DNA of 64,000 bases, from the NCBI GenBank assembly GCA_963765585.1, contig CAVXXB010000005.1:225306-289305 (forward strand), given 5' to 3'. This stretch comes from CAVXXB01 sp963765585 (GTDB lineage: Bacteria; Calditrichota; Calditrichia; JAJRVZ01). This document shows, piece after piece, positions 49,433-60,300 of the stretch. The first letter of the stretch is position 1. Each line of letters opens with the position of its first letter. Below the pieces are notes generated by a model. That model did not search any database. It saw only the letters and a list, made by a program, of their open reading frames with translations, and had not been told where the DNA came from. Both the position numbers and the translations under genes were made by a program.

Positions 49433-50515
49433 ATGAAGTTATCATTTATTAATTTGGTATTCGTGTTAGCTCTTGGTTTTTGTCTTCTGGCAAGTGATGC
49501 CATGGCCCAGCAGAATCTACCATTTATCCGTGTCAGTCCGCAGGCTTCGGTATCGCAAAATGTCGGATTTGCCAAAATTACAATCGATTATAGCCGGCCG
49601 GGGGTAAAGGGTCGGGAGATTTGGGGGACACTGGTTCCTTATGGCCTGGCACCAAATGCATTTGGTAATGGGAAACCCATGCCATGGCGTGCCGGAGCCA
49701 ATGAGAATACGACTATCACGCTAAGTCATGATGCCAAACTTGCCGGCAAAACAATATCCGCCGGAACCTACAGTATCCACATGATTGTACAGGAAGAAGA
49801 ATGGACCGTCATAATAAATTCTGATTATCAGGCCTGGGGCGGATTTTTCTATGAAGAAGAAAATGATGTCATGCGCTTTAAAGTCAAGCCGGAAGAAGCG
49901 GCTTTTGAAGAATGGTTGATGTTTGGATTTGATAATATTACGCCTGAGTCATGTGATGCATATCTGCATTGGGGTACCGTAAAGGTACCGTTCAAAATAG
50001 AGTTCGATATTCATAAGGTCGTTCTGGATACCTATCGTAGCGAACTTACTGCTCTGCCAGGATTTAATCAGGCTGCCTGGGGGGCTGCTGCACGATATTG
50101 TATGCAAAACAGTATAAATCTGAATGAAGCCATGACCTGGATAGATAAGGCATTGGGTATGAACGGCGGAAATAATTTTAACAATAGTGCCATAAAAGCG
50201 GGATTACTCACAATTCAGGGAGAATCAGAGGAAGCGGATAAATTAATAGAAGAAGCTATGGTAAATGCTACCGAGGCTGAACTGAACATGTATGGATATC
50301 AGTTAATGGGACAAGATAAATTAGATGAAGCAATAAAAATATTCCAGTTGAATATAAAACGCCACCCGGAAGCCTGGAACTGCTATGACAGTCTGGCTGA
50401 AGCTTTGGGTAATAAAGGCGATGCTGCGGGTTCAAAAGCGAATTATGAAAAGGCATATGAACTGGCTCCTGCAGGACAAAAAGCCCGGATTGAAGGGATA
50501 TTGAAGAACATGTAG
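49433..50515 (+). CDS. DUF2911 periplasmic protein with TPR-like C-terminus
   Basis: 360 residues. The signal peptide ends near AMAQ. Residues ~25-190 are DUF2911: ASVSQNVGFAKITIDYSRPGVKGR, EIWGTLVPYG, MPWRAGANENTTITLS, AGTYSIHMIVQEEEWTVIIN and AYLHWGTVKVPFKIEFD. Residues ~200-360 are helical TPR-type repeats (AARYCMQNSINLNEAMTWIDKAL, LDEAIKIFQLNIKRHPEAWNCYDSLAEALGNKGD). This combination is common in FCB bacteria, with no defined function. An AGGAGATATC site lies before the ATG, and a strong terminator at 50541 isolates it from the next operon. Confidence 0.86.
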   Translation: MKLSFINLVFVLALGFCLLASDAMAQQNLPFIRVSPQASVSQNVGFAKITIDYSRPGVKGREIWGTLVPYGLAPNAFGNGKPMPWRAGANENTTITLSHDAKLAGKTISAGTYSIHMIVQEEEWTVIINSDYQAWGGFFYEEENDVMRFKVKPEEAAFEEWLMFGFDNITPESCDAYLHWGTVKVPFKIEFDIHKVVLDTYRSELTALPGFNQAAWGAAARYCMQNSINLNEAMTWIDKALGMNGGNNFNNSAIKAGLLTIQGESEEADKLIEEAMVNATEAELNMYGYQLMGQDKLDEAIKIFQLNIKRHPEAWNCYDSLAEALGNKGDAAGSKANYEKAYELAPAGQKARIEGILKNM

Positions 50516-50540
50516 TTTGAGATTGATATAGATCCAGCAA

Positions 50541-50570
50541 GGGGGAATAAAACTATTCCCCTTTTCCTTT
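50541..50570 (+). terminator. Rho-independent terminator of the DUF2911 gene
   Basis: Stem GGGGAATA / TATTCCCC with loop AAAC, followed by TTTTCCTTTT, 25 bp after the stop codon. Confidence 0.88.
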
Positions 50571-50627
50571 TATTTCTCTTTACTAAAACTCAAAAAATTT
50601 AAGACTAATATACCGCGGAGTTCCTCC

Positions 50628-53083
50628 TTGAGAAGAAGACTATTCTTACCACTATTATTAATTGCTATTATTATATTTTCCAGTCACCCGGTTAAGTCAC
50701 AACATTATTCCAGCTCTGATATTCGACAGGCACTCAAAAAGTTGAATGTACTGGGGAGTGTGCTTTATATCGCCGCCCATCCCGATGACGAAAATACCCG
50801 GGTATTGTCCTATATGTCACGCGGGAGGTTAATGCGCACCGCCTATCTGGCACTGACCCGTGGTGATGGCGGACAGAATTTACTTGGGACCGGAAAAAGG
50901 GCCATTGCTTGGTGTCATCCGGACTCAGGAATTGCTGGCTGCACGACGTCTGGACGGCGCGGAACAATTTTTTTCCCGTGCAATTGATTTTGGATATTCC
51001 AAATCTGCCGATGAAACCTTGAATAAATGGGGCCGTGATATTATTCTGGGTGATATAGTCAAAGTGATAAGGCAATTCAAACCGGATGTCATTCTTACCC
51101 GCTTCAGCACTTCCCAGGGTGGACATGGTCATCACCTGGCTTCAGCAATCTTAGCAGTGGAAGCATATAGTGCTGCCGCTGACCCCGATCGTTATCCGGA
51201 GCAATTGGATGAACTGGATACCTGGCAAGTTAAAAGGGTTTTATGGAATAGTTGGAATCCGGGTCCGGAGGCAGTTGAAATTGAAGTGGGTGAGTACAAC
51301 TCGGTTCTTGGTCAGTCATACAATGAAATTGCTTCATATGGCCGTTCTATGCATAAGAGCCAGGGATTTGGTTCTGCGGTTGGGCGGGATAGCCAGATTG
51401 AGGCGTTTGATCTGATGATTGGAGATTCGACACATGGCGATCTTTTTTATGATATAGATGTCTCCTGGAATCGGGTGGCAGGGGCACAGAATATCCAGAA
51501 AATGATCAATAAAATTATTGAAAGTTTTGATGACGAAAAACCATATGAATCAATTCCGGGGTTGATTGAATTACATTCGGAACTGGCTGACAGGGATGAC
51601 TATTGGTCACGATGTAAAAAAACTGAAACCGAAGAATTGATTCTGATGTGCAGTGGCCTATGGCTGGAATCCATTGTCTGGCAGGAAGGGATCGCACCTG
51701 GTAAAGAAATCGATGTCAGATCGGCAGCGATTAAGAGAACGGGTATTCCGGTAAAATTAGAGAAAATTGAACTGACTTTCGCGAAGAGCGATACAATGAG
51801 TAAACCAAGACCTGGAATTATATAAACCGGTTTCTGTAAAACAAAGTGTGACCATCCCTTCTGATGCAGAATATACCCAACCATTCTGGCTGAAAAAGTC
51901 AGGCACTGAAAATATCTTTGCACTTCCCGGCGATGAATACATCGGAAAGGCTGAAAACTCCCCGGCATTAACGGCAAAATTTCACATAAGCATTTACGAT
52001 AAAACGTTTACTTATGAAGAACCTGTCCGCTATCGCTGGACCGATGCCGTAAAGGGAGAACAATTCCGTCCTTTTATCATTCGACCGGCTATTGATGTTT
52101 CTGTTGAAAATCCGACTTACATATTTACTGCCGGCAAAGCACAAAAAATAAATGTGCATCTGGTGGCCAAAGAAAAAGATCAAAAGGGTCAGTTATCTTT
52201 ACAAGTGCCGGCCGGCTGGATAATGAAACCGGAGAAATTTGATTTTAATCTGCCGAAGGAAGAACAGGCGGCTTCGTTTTCTTTTCAACTGAATCCGGAC
52301 CAAAATGCGACAGATGGTAAAATGTTAGTAAAAGTCAAAACGGCTGAAAAAATATACAGTGATCAGATTATAAAAATGGAATATGACCATACCGGCATGC
52401 AGACTGTATTTAAGCCGGCACAATCCAAGTTGGTTAACCTGGATATAAAAATTGAACCCCGTAAAATCGGGTATATCATGGGTTCCGGTGATGATATTCC
52501 ACAAGCCCTGTCACAATTGGGATATGAAATTGATTTGTTAAGCGATAATGACCTGGCGGAAAAAGATTTGCATCATTATGATGTGATAATTTGTGGCGTT
52601 CGGGCATTTAATACGCGTGAAGTCCTGGGCATCCAGCAACAGCGGCTGAATGATTTTGTAGCGCAGGGTGGCACCTGGATTGTTCAGCATAATACGCGCT
52701 TCGGATTCAAGATCGACCAGATCGGACCTTACCCGTTCCAGGTTGGAAGAGACCGGATATCTCAGGAAAATGCACCTATCCGTATATTAATGCCTGAGCA
52801 TCAGATATTTAATTATCCCAATAAAATTACAGATAAAGATTTTGAGGATTGGGTACAGGAACGGGGTCTCTATTTTGCCAGTAGTTGGGAAGGGAAACTT
52901 TATCCGTTATTATCCGGAAAAGATACGGGAGAGCCATCCAAATTGGGTGGTTTGTTATATGCCCCGTATGGCAAAGGAATTTTTATTTACACCGCATATT
53001 CCTGGTTCAGGCAATTACCGGCCGGTGTACCGGGTGCATATCGTTTGTTTGTAAATATTATATCTGCCAGAGGTAAATCATGA
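50628..53083 (+). CDS. PIG-L family deacetylase, exported, two frameshifts
   Basis: 817 residues after removing one extra base at 50886-50888 (CTTGGGACC to CTTGGACC, giving NLLGPEKG) and one at 51811-51812 (AGACCTGG to AGACTGG, giving KPRLELYKPV). The start is TTG at 50628 with GGAG seven bases upstream, followed by a signal peptide (RRRLFLPLLLIAIIIFSS). The N-terminal PIG-L/LmbE fold has zinc motif AAHPDDEN and second metal site GHGHHLAS. Middle and C-terminal regions are beta-rich, then GATase1-like (VIICGVRAFNTREVLG, WIVQHNTRFG). Such enzymes deacetylate N-acetylglucosaminyl compounds. Its stop overlaps the start of a tiny membrane-protein gene (ATGA), which in turn overlaps the symporter gene. 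Confidence 0.83.
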
Positions 53084-53213
53084 GCAAGAATTCAGAAAAT
53101 AATGACTCAAAACCACCGATCCTGGCAGCTGGAATAAACTCTACATTTTAGTTTTAGTCAATCTGGTTGGTTGTCTTATATTATTTTATATCATACGCAG
53201 GATATTTGAATGA
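53080..53213 (+). CDS. Tiny single-span membrane protein between deacetylase and symporter, one frameshift
   Basis: Not listed by length-based gene finding. ATG at 53080 overlaps the deacetylase stop (ATGA). The frame reads MSKNSENNDSKPP, then one base is missing near 53121 (CCC reduced to CC). Restoring it gives PGSWNKLYILVLVNLVGCL, followed by ILFYIIRRIFE and a stop at 53211-53213, which overlaps the symporter ATG (53210) as ATGA. The result is 44 residues with one membrane helix and a basic end. Placement and double coupling suggest a small accessory subunit of the symporter; this is inference. Confidence 0.6.
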
Positions 53214-54910
53214 GTACAATTGACTGGATAGTAATGCTTGGGTTCCTGCTTTTTATTGTTGGTTACGGGACATGGAAGAGCCGCGGAAGTAAAAATGTAA
53301 AAGAATTTTTATTGGCCAATAGGGCCGCTCCATGGTATACAGTTGCTCTATCCATAATGGCGACCCAGGCCAGTGCCATCACTTTTCTCTCCACCCCGGG
53401 TCAGGCCTTTGTAGATGGAATGCGTTTTGTTCAGTTCTATATCGGTTTGCCGATAGCTATGATAATTCTTTCCGTCACTGCCGTTCCAATCTATCACAAG
53501 TTAAATGTATTTACAGCGTATGAATATCTTGAAAACCGTTTTGATCTGAAAAACAGGGTGCTGGGAAGTATTCTCTTTCTTATCCAGCGTGGACTGGCAG
53601 CCGGATTTACCATATTTGCACCGGCTCTGATTCTGTCGGCCATCCTGGGTTGGCCACTGGAGTTAACAATCCTGGTGATTGGTATACTGGTAATTATTTA
53701 TACAGCATCGGGTGGAACAGAAGCCGTCAATAAAACCCATATGCTGCAGATGAGTGTCATCTTTTTTGGCATGATCTTCGCATTTTTTATGATATTCCGC
53801 TTGCTGCCGGAAAATGTATCCATGTTCGATGCGGCTCATATTGCCGGCAAAATGGGTAAATTAAATACCATTGATTTCTCTTTTAATCTTAATGATCGAT
53901 ATACATTCTGGTCCGGATTACTGGGTGGTACGTTCCTGGCCTTATCTTATTTTGGTACCGATCAGTCCCAGGTCCAGCGATATCTGTCCGGCAGTTCAAT
54001 TACACAAAGCAGAATGGGATTATTGATTAACGGTATCGTCAAGGTGCCCATGCAATTTTTCATATTGTTTATCGGGGCCATGGTATTTGTCTTTTACCAG
54101 TTTATCGCACCGCCATTGTTTTTTAATCCGGTCGAAGAAATTTCAGTTAAGAGTGGGAATTATGCGACAGAATATCAGGCATTAGAGACAAAGCATCGCT
54201 ATGTGCATGAACAAAAGCAAAAAACCGTCGACGATCTGATTGCCGCCCTCGACCAAGGTGATGAAGAATCAATTTCAGAGTCGAAACTAGAATTAAATCA
54301 GTATCAGGCAGAATCCGAGAATCTTAAGCAAAGTGCCCGTGAACTGATCAAAAAAAATAATCCCTCCAGTGATGGCAATGACACCAATTATATCTTTCTC
54401 AGTTTTGTCCTTGGATTTTTACCGGCTGGTTTAATAGGCCTGGTATTGGCTGCCATACTCTCGGCATCCATGTCATCGACCTCCGCGGAGTTAAATGCCC
54501 TGGCATCCACCTCGGTCATCGATATTTATCAACGCATGATAAAAAAAGACGGCAGCGAACGGCACTATCTGATTGCATCAAAAATAACGACCATATTCTG
54601 GGGACTCCTGGCTATATTTTTTGCATTGTTTGCCAACCGGTTGGGATCCCTGATTGAAGCAGTAAATATACTTGGTTCGCTGTTTTATGGCACGATCCTG
54701 GGTATCTTTCTGATCGCCTTTTATATAAAACGGGTAGGCGGAAATGCGACATTCATTGCCGCGGTTATTGCAGAAGTAATTGTGCTGGCCTGTTTTTTCT
54801 TTACGGAAATACCTTATTTGTGGTTTAATGTGATTGGGTGTATATCACTAGTACTGATTGCCGTCATTTTTCAGGTAATTATGAGTAGGAAAACTCCTGA
54901 GGGGACTTAG
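53210..54910 (+). CDS. Sodium:solute symporter (SSS family)
   Basis: 566 residues with about 13-14 membrane helices. It begins STIDWIVMLGFLLFIVGYGTW, then KEFLLANRAAPWYTVALSIMATQASAITFLSTPGQ, the conserved TM1/TM2 sodium-site region of SSS proteins. The motif ASGGTEAVNKTHMLQM corresponds to TM4-5, YFGTDQSQVQRYLS to TM7, and LAAILSASMSSTSAELNALASTSVIDIYQR to the second sodium-site helix. An extra ~60-residue charged coiled segment (~325-385: HEQKQKTVDDLIAALDQG) lies in a loop. It imports a solute with sodium. Being coupled to a PIG-L deacetylase gene, it may take up an amino-sugar product; this is inference. Confidence 0.87.
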   Translation: MSTIDWIVMLGFLLFIVGYGTWKSRGSKNVKEFLLANRAAPWYTVALSIMATQASAITFLSTPGQAFVDGMRFVQFYIGLPIAMIILSVTAVPIYHKLNVFTAYEYLENRFDLKNRVLGSILFLIQRGLAAGFTIFAPALILSAILGWPLELTILVIGILVIIYTASGGTEAVNKTHMLQMSVIFFGMIFAFFMIFRLLPENVSMFDAAHIAGKMGKLNTIDFSFNLNDRYTFWSGLLGGTFLALSYFGTDQSQVQRYLSGSSITQSRMGLLINGIVKVPMQFFILFIGAMVFVFYQFIAPPLFFNPVEEISVKSGNYATEYQALETKHRYVHEQKQKTVDDLIAALDQGDEESISESKLELNQYQAESENLKQSARELIKKNNPSSDGNDTNYIFLSFVLGFLPAGLIGLVLAAILSASMSSTSAELNALASTSVIDIYQRMIKKDGSERHYLIASKITTIFWGLLAIFFALFANRLGSLIEAVNILGSLFYGTILGIFLIAFYIKRVGGNATFIAAVIAEVIVLACFFFTEIPYLWFNVIGCISLVLIAVIFQVIMSRKTPEGT

Positions 54911-54945
54911 GCGCTATTTATGTGCTAAGGTTACAGGATGACATT

Positions 54946-56049
54946 TTAGTCAAATAATTTACTAAAATACTGCCAGAACGTATAATGAAACTCCAGGCTG
55001 CCACTCTTCTCCAGCATCGTATAGTCAGATGTCAGCGAAGAATCAGCAGGTGAAAATTTATAACCCGGATGGTCAGGATTATACAATGTCGAATATTCCG
55101 GGTGGAACTGCACACCGACCACATTGGGATATTGGCTATGATGTAGACCCTCGACCACATTTCCATCCAATGATGTCGCGATAATTTCCCATCCTTTTCC
55201 GATTTTGTTTACTGCCTGGTGATGTGAACTGCGTACCATTGGCTGAAAGTCAGGTTCTTGCCCCATTTCTTGTGTGAAAAATTCTCCTGCCAATAGTTTT
55301 ACCTGATGAAAACTATTGGAACGCAGGTCCGGATCTTTGGAAATATTGCGCCAGTAATTTCTATGCATCATATTTCCGTCCAGATCAAGGACATCTTCAG
55401 CATATTCTATCTGGTAAATATCAATAGGAATATCCTGGTGCATATTACCGCCCGTGGCCACATTCATGGTTTGCATACCCAGACAGAATCCATAAATGAT
55501 AAAATCTTTCTTTTCTTCGAGAAAGGCTTTGTGTGATTCATTCTGGCTTCCGCCCAGCATATGAAATAAAAACGACATTTCAACCAGATGACGCTGTGGT
55601 GTCGAAATTTCTGTGGTTAAACGGGTTTTTTGATTATATATGATGGGTGGGAAATCCGCGCCGCCAAGGAAAATGACGGCATCATGAGTTTTAAACAAGT
55701 CATAAAATATCTGTGACATTGAATTGGTTTTAAAGATATTCGTAACATCCAAATCGCCTTGATAGTTTGTGATCTCGAGCTGATACCCCTGTAAGGTGTC
55801 CGCATGATAAATAATGCCGGATAATTTTTCGTCTTCCTTATTATAATATACCGCCGTGAATTTCAAACCGGGTAAATCTATGATCTTTCTTTTGATTAAC
55901 TCATCAAATGATTTCAGGTATCCCAGGCTGGGATTCATCAATACAATTTTTGTCTTGGCGTCTGGTACAGGCTTTTCCTTTTCCTCACACTGGTAAAACA
56001 GCACGCCAACAATTATCAATGCAATAAAAAATGGATATCTTAAACGCAT
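54946..56049 (-). CDS. Class I glutamine amidotransferase-like lipoprotein (peptidase C26-type)
   Basis: 367 residues. The lipoprotein signal (LFYQC) is unusual for this normally cytosolic fold and places it in the envelope. The GATase1 core shows AVIFLGGADFPP, the nucleophile elbow IYGFCLGMQ (catalytic Cys), an insertion with DIPIDIYQIEY, SSHHQAVNKIGKGWEI and the His/Glu end GVQFHPEYST. These residues match gamma-glutamyl-gamma-aminobutyrate hydrolase-like (PuuD/C26) enzymes, so hydrolysis of a gamma-glutamyl bond is the likely reaction. A GAGG ribosome site precedes the ATG. The peroxiredoxin gene lies upstream on the same strand with a terminator between. Confidence 0.82.
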   Translation of the reverse strand: MRLRYPFFIALIIVGVLFYQCEEKEKPVPDAKTKIVLMNPSLGYLKSFDELIKRKIIDLPGLKFTAVYYNKEDEKLSGIIYHADTLQGYQLEITNYQGDLDVTNIFKTNSMSQIFYDLFKTHDAVIFLGGADFPPIIYNQKTRLTTEISTPQRHLVEMSFLFHMLGGSQNESHKAFLEEKKDFIIYGFCLGMQTMNVATGGNMHQDIPIDIYQIEYAEDVLDLDGNMMHRNYWRNISKDPDLRSNSFHQVKLLAGEFFTQEMGQEPDFQPMVRSSHHQAVNKIGKGWEIIATSLDGNVVEGLHHSQYPNVVGVQFHPEYSTLYNPDHPGYKFSPADSSLTSDYTMLEKSGSLEFHYTFWQYFSKLFD

Positions 56050-56080
56050 ATGAACCTCGAATATTTTGAAGTGATAATAT

Positions 56081-56119
56081 TAAAAGAGCGATGCAATTTT
56101 GTGGAAAATCACATCGCTC
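56081..56119 (-). terminator. Rho-independent terminator of the peroxiredoxin gene
   Basis: Perfect 8-bp arms GAGCGATG (56086-56093) and CATCGCTC (56112-56119). On the minus strand the stem is followed by TTTTAATATTA, 35 bp after the peroxiredoxin stop codon. Confidence 0.8.
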
Positions 56120-56153
56120 AGTAAAATAGTCAAACCGGGATTATTAATCAATA

Positions 56154-56879
56154 TTAATCAAACGCCATCGAGGTTTTCCAGACTTCCCAGACCTTGCCAA
56201 CTAATTCCGGGCCTGGTTTGAGTGTCATTTTACCAGGAGTCCAACCCGAAGGTGTCGCTTCGGCTCCTTTGGTTTTGCGAACAAGTTGAAAAGCCTGTAC
56301 CTGGCGAAGCGTTTCCGAGACATTCCTTCCGACCGGAGGTGTTAACACTTCATACCCCTGAATGACGCCATCCGGATCAATGATAAATCTGCCCCGGTTT
56401 TCCACACCGGCTTCTTCATTATAGATGCCAAATATTTTGCCAATTTTCCCGCCGGCATCAGACAGCATGGGGAAGGGAACACCGCCGTCCACCATTTTTG
56501 ACAATTCGTGGTCGTTCCACATCTTATGAACAAACATGCTATCGATGCTCATGGACAATACATTGACACCGAGTTTTTCAAACTCACCATATTTTTCGGC
56601 AACTGCCGATAATTCAGTCGCTCAGACAAATGTGAAGTCGCCGGGATAAAAACAGAGCACCGTCCATTTTCCCAGGAACTCTGACAGCTGCACATTTGTA
56701 AATTGACCTTTATGATATGCAGGCGCAGTAAAATCGGGCGCCTTTTGACCCACCTGAATCATTGTTTGTTTCTCCTTGTGATTATTTGTTTCCATAGTTT
56801 CTGTTTCATTTTCCTTGATTGTTTCCCCCACCGGACCACCGGTAGGACGCGCACAACCGGCGCGAACTTCTTCTGGCAT
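56154..56879 (-). CDS. Peroxiredoxin, probable selenoprotein (in-frame TGA at the peroxidatic position)
   Basis: 241 residues if the TGA at 56622-56624 is read as selenocysteine (Sec86). Around it the frame reads FYPGDFTFV-U-ATELSAVAEKYG, exactly the peroxiredoxin active site with U for the peroxidatic Cys; no frameshift is needed and the rest continues in frame. A candidate SECIS hairpin starts right after the TGA. The start at 56879 has AAGGAGG ideally placed. The N-terminus has an extension EVRAGCARPTGGPVG before the fold (IQVGQKAPDFTAPAY). The C-terminal segment normally holding the resolving Cys reads GAEATPSGW, and no Cys occurs after residue 86; only Cys9 and Cys76 remain. It reduces peroxides, with a partner thiol or Cys9 as possible resolver. 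A simple nonsense mutation is the alternative. Confidence 0.82.
56590..56621 (-). promoter_or_regulatory. Candidate bacterial SECIS element
   Basis: Directly 3' of the in-frame TGA, the mRNA can form the stem UCGGC / GCCGA (plus-strand 56596-56609) with apical loop AGUU. The loop begins 17 nt after the UGA, and its G is the second loop base. Bacterial SECIS models require a G in the first two loop positions and a loop about 16-37 nt from the UGA, so geometry fits. Confidence 0.62.
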
Positions 56880-57319
56880 ATTATCCTCCTTGATTTTTTA
56901 CTTTCTCCGGAAATTATTTTCGGAGAAGTAACATGATTTTTTAGATAGTTAATGATAACCTGGTTTGATATTTTTGTGATTATTTTCCCTTAATACAATA
57001 AAATACTTTTATGAAATATGCAAATGTAAAATAATAAAGAGATTTATTATCTGCCAAAATCGGCCTGATCAGTGAAATCAGCGGGCCACGACAATTAATC
57101 GATAGAACACGGATTACCCCCGTGAAACGGGGCGGGACGGAATCAGTAACACGGATTTACTCTTAGGGATTAGGTGCTAGGGACTTTTAAAAGTAAAAAT
57201 ATCGAATGTGGAATTTCGAAGTTAAAAGTACTTTGTGCCAATTCAAAAGGATTTAGGGATTCAGGTGCTCAGGGACTCAGGGACTATTATCCTCATTTGT
57301 GTTGTGGGTAAAAGGATCT
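56880..57319. repeat. Intergenic region with the composite CCCCGT-hairpin repeat
   Basis: 56880-57060 is AT-rich upstream DNA of the peroxiredoxin gene. From 57063 to 57290 lies a composite element: GATCAGTGAAATCAGCGGGCC, CGGATTACCCCCGTGAAACG with its hairpin, TTAGGGATTAGGTGCTAGGG units, ACTTTTAAAAGT, and CAGGGACTCAGGGACTATTA units. It is the inverse of the element at 48838-49060 and nearly the same as 60540-60748. No gene is seen. Confidence 0.65.
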
Positions 57320-60300
57320 TTACAAGATGACTGAAATATTCAGATTCATTTTATATATGTAATTTTCATAAGATGGGAATAGGAGCCGGAGTCTCAGTTT
57401 GCAAAAATATAATCCGGATGCGATATTGCCTGGTTGCCAAACATGGTGATATTCCCCCTGATCCTGGACCTGGTTAACCGGTGTGTCCACTTTGCGGCCG
57501 AGAATGTCATAAATTTCCAACTTGGTCATATTATTTGCCGGTAGCCAATAACGTATAGTTGTACTGTTGTTAAACGGATTGGGATAGTTTTGGTACACCT
57601 GGAAACGGTTTGGAACTTCGTCTGCTTCCGGTGCCGTGAAGGTGAAAATGTCCTGGGGCGTGTTGGCTATCTCTACCTCAATATCCATAGTAAATTCGCT
57701 TAGCAGATAGAGGCGTGAGCCCCGGGCCTGAGGCCAGATAGCAAACAGTACATCTGATTGCGTTCCGTTGTTTACATTACTATAATTAATACCGCCATCA
57801 TATGTAGAATTCATAATAAAAATATACTCGCGGGCGCCCATTCGAGCCAAACTCGTGACCATTCCAACCCATATCCCAGATCAGGTTCGCGTTCTGCCCT
57901 GCAGCACCCTCCCGGTCGTCTTCAACAAAACATATGTTCAGCCGCCTGGGCTGATCCGGATCGACCATATCATATGCTGCAAAGGGCAATTGACCGGTGC
58001 CGGCATGGGCATAATCTTCATTGCGATGGTAGACCGCACCTTCACTTATAAAACCGGATTCGTCGACACTTGCCTGATCCTGGAATACAAGTCTTACCGG
58101 TACCAGATCAAGTGTATCCAGGGTGCTGCCCATAAACCGGTGACCGATATCCAGGCCGCCAAAGAATTCCTGCCCGCCCCATTGATACCCTGATACCCAA
58201 CGATTGCCTTCATAATCCCATCCGGATAATCGGGTGTATTCAGGACCGGTTACAATGGGCAAGATGCCATCGATGGTCGGATAATTGAAGTCTCCGCTAA
58301 GATTAGTCTGATTTTCAGTTTTAATTTCAGATTTTGTAATGTCAGTTATTGACCAGTGGGTGGGATCACTAAAGCTAATTTGATAACTATGACCTGTGAG
58401 TGCGGATGGGTTGATCACGATTGGCGTGACCTTACCATGACTTTTGCCGCTATGAATTACCGAAAGTGTATCTCCCGAATGCGTTTTGTATCCCGGGTTG
58501 CTGTTCTGAGCCCGGATCGTGATAATTCCCGGTTCTGATTCCAGCAAGGGGAAAGGCAGATCTTTAAGGTCTGAGTAATAATACGCTGTGACAGCAAAAT
58601 GATAGGGTTGTCCGTCAATTAGATTCTGTTGATTTAATGAGTCACGTGAAATGGTAAGAAATCTTTGTATTCCGCTGTTGTTACCGTAGGCCAGGGGTCT
58701 TTTTATCAGGATGCCGCTGGCCGGATCATACTCATATCCCATGATTATTCGCGGCTGCGTTGGCAGATCATACGTTGCTATTTTTATGCCATCTTCAACG
58801 GAAGAATTCTCGTCAGGCAGTTGCCAGATATTATATCCTTCAAATTTAAAACTGCTACCGGTTTCTCTCTGTTCGGTCGCAGAAATTAAATCCTGGTTCG
58901 CGCCCCAGTCAATATGGATCTCACCCTCAGTGGCAATGCCATCGATTTGTGGTGTTGAAAAATCATCGCGGGTAAAATAATTTGGATACTGGGCTTTGAT
59001 TTGTCTCACGTTTATTTTTAACCATTCAACTGCATAGGGATGATATGCCGTCCCATATCCACCGATGCGGGCATCAATTATCTCCAGTGTATCACCAGTA
59101 TTAAATTCCAGTGGTCCACTGGACAATAACATGCGCCGGTCCCCGGGCACGTAATTGTCTCCTTCTCCATCAATATCGCCGGTTCCGGTTACCGGATCAC
59201 CCGAGAGGGGAAATTTTGTAATTCTGCCTTTTTCCGGTCCGGATTTGAATTGATATGGAGTGGGATTGTGGATATCGTCGAGAGGTAAATATCCGTTGAG
59301 CCAATTATACATTCGCAATGTACCATCATAGTCCCCTAAAAAACCATCAAAATTTGCTGGGGTTGTAAAGTAGCAGGAAGATGTTGGCGGGTGTGCATCC
59401 TCATTCATGATTGTATACCCGACAGCTGGTGAGTATAAATCAAACTGAGCAAAATCGTGATCCAGGCCCGTACTGCTATATCCATAGGCCAGGCCAAGAA
59501 TGGAATCACACCCTACAAAATCATCAGTATAGTTACCGATGTCTACATCCGACCATAATCCCAGAAACAAGGAGTCAACTGTGAATAGACCTTTGTTTAT
59601 TAGCCGGTTCTTTCTGAACAGGGTGGAATTAAGAGCAATATCCGGGGAATCATAGGCCCAGGCAGTAACCTGTAATTCTAACCCAATGGGAGGAGAGCCA
59701 TACAGCCCGATAGATTTGCTCCTCATCTAAATCATTGCACACATACCAGATGACCTGATCGGCATTTTACAATCCAGGACTCTCACCTGTTTCCGGTTCA
59801 TATCTCCCGTTACTATTGTTATCATAAAATGGTGCGCCCAGCTGCACCGGCCATTCCTGCCAGTCGGTCTCATATTGCTTCAAAATGGAGTCCATTTCAG
59901 ATTGAGTGACTTCATCTTCATCTTTGAGCAGCAATTCCGCGGTGTCTTGCCGTAAATCAGCGTCCGACATTTGTCGATAATCTTTACGGATGCGATAAAT
60001 TCTAACTTCAGGATGTTTAGTATCCTGTGCCTGGCCCGATGGCAGAATCCGGCCTGGTTGTACACCCTCGCGATAGGTCACACCGCCCACACGCAAGGGC
60101 TTCAGTGAGTCCCCGACAAACCCGCCCCATATTAATCCATCTGTAAAGATTACACCGGCGGTGCCGCGTGGAAAAATCCCACCCGGATCACCATTCGGAT
60201 CATTCGCTGATGTGCCTGAAGCATAGAACCAGGAAGAAAAATCATTAACATTCAACATGGTACGCATGGGTTTATTACTAAAATTTGTTTGATGTGTCCT

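Noticed and set aside
57320..57420. Shared frameshift at the extreme C-terminus of both T9SS copies
   Set aside because: Another frame gives YFLQTEPPAPIPIL then a stop, but both copies agree in the longer frame, so the unusual tail is kept as read.
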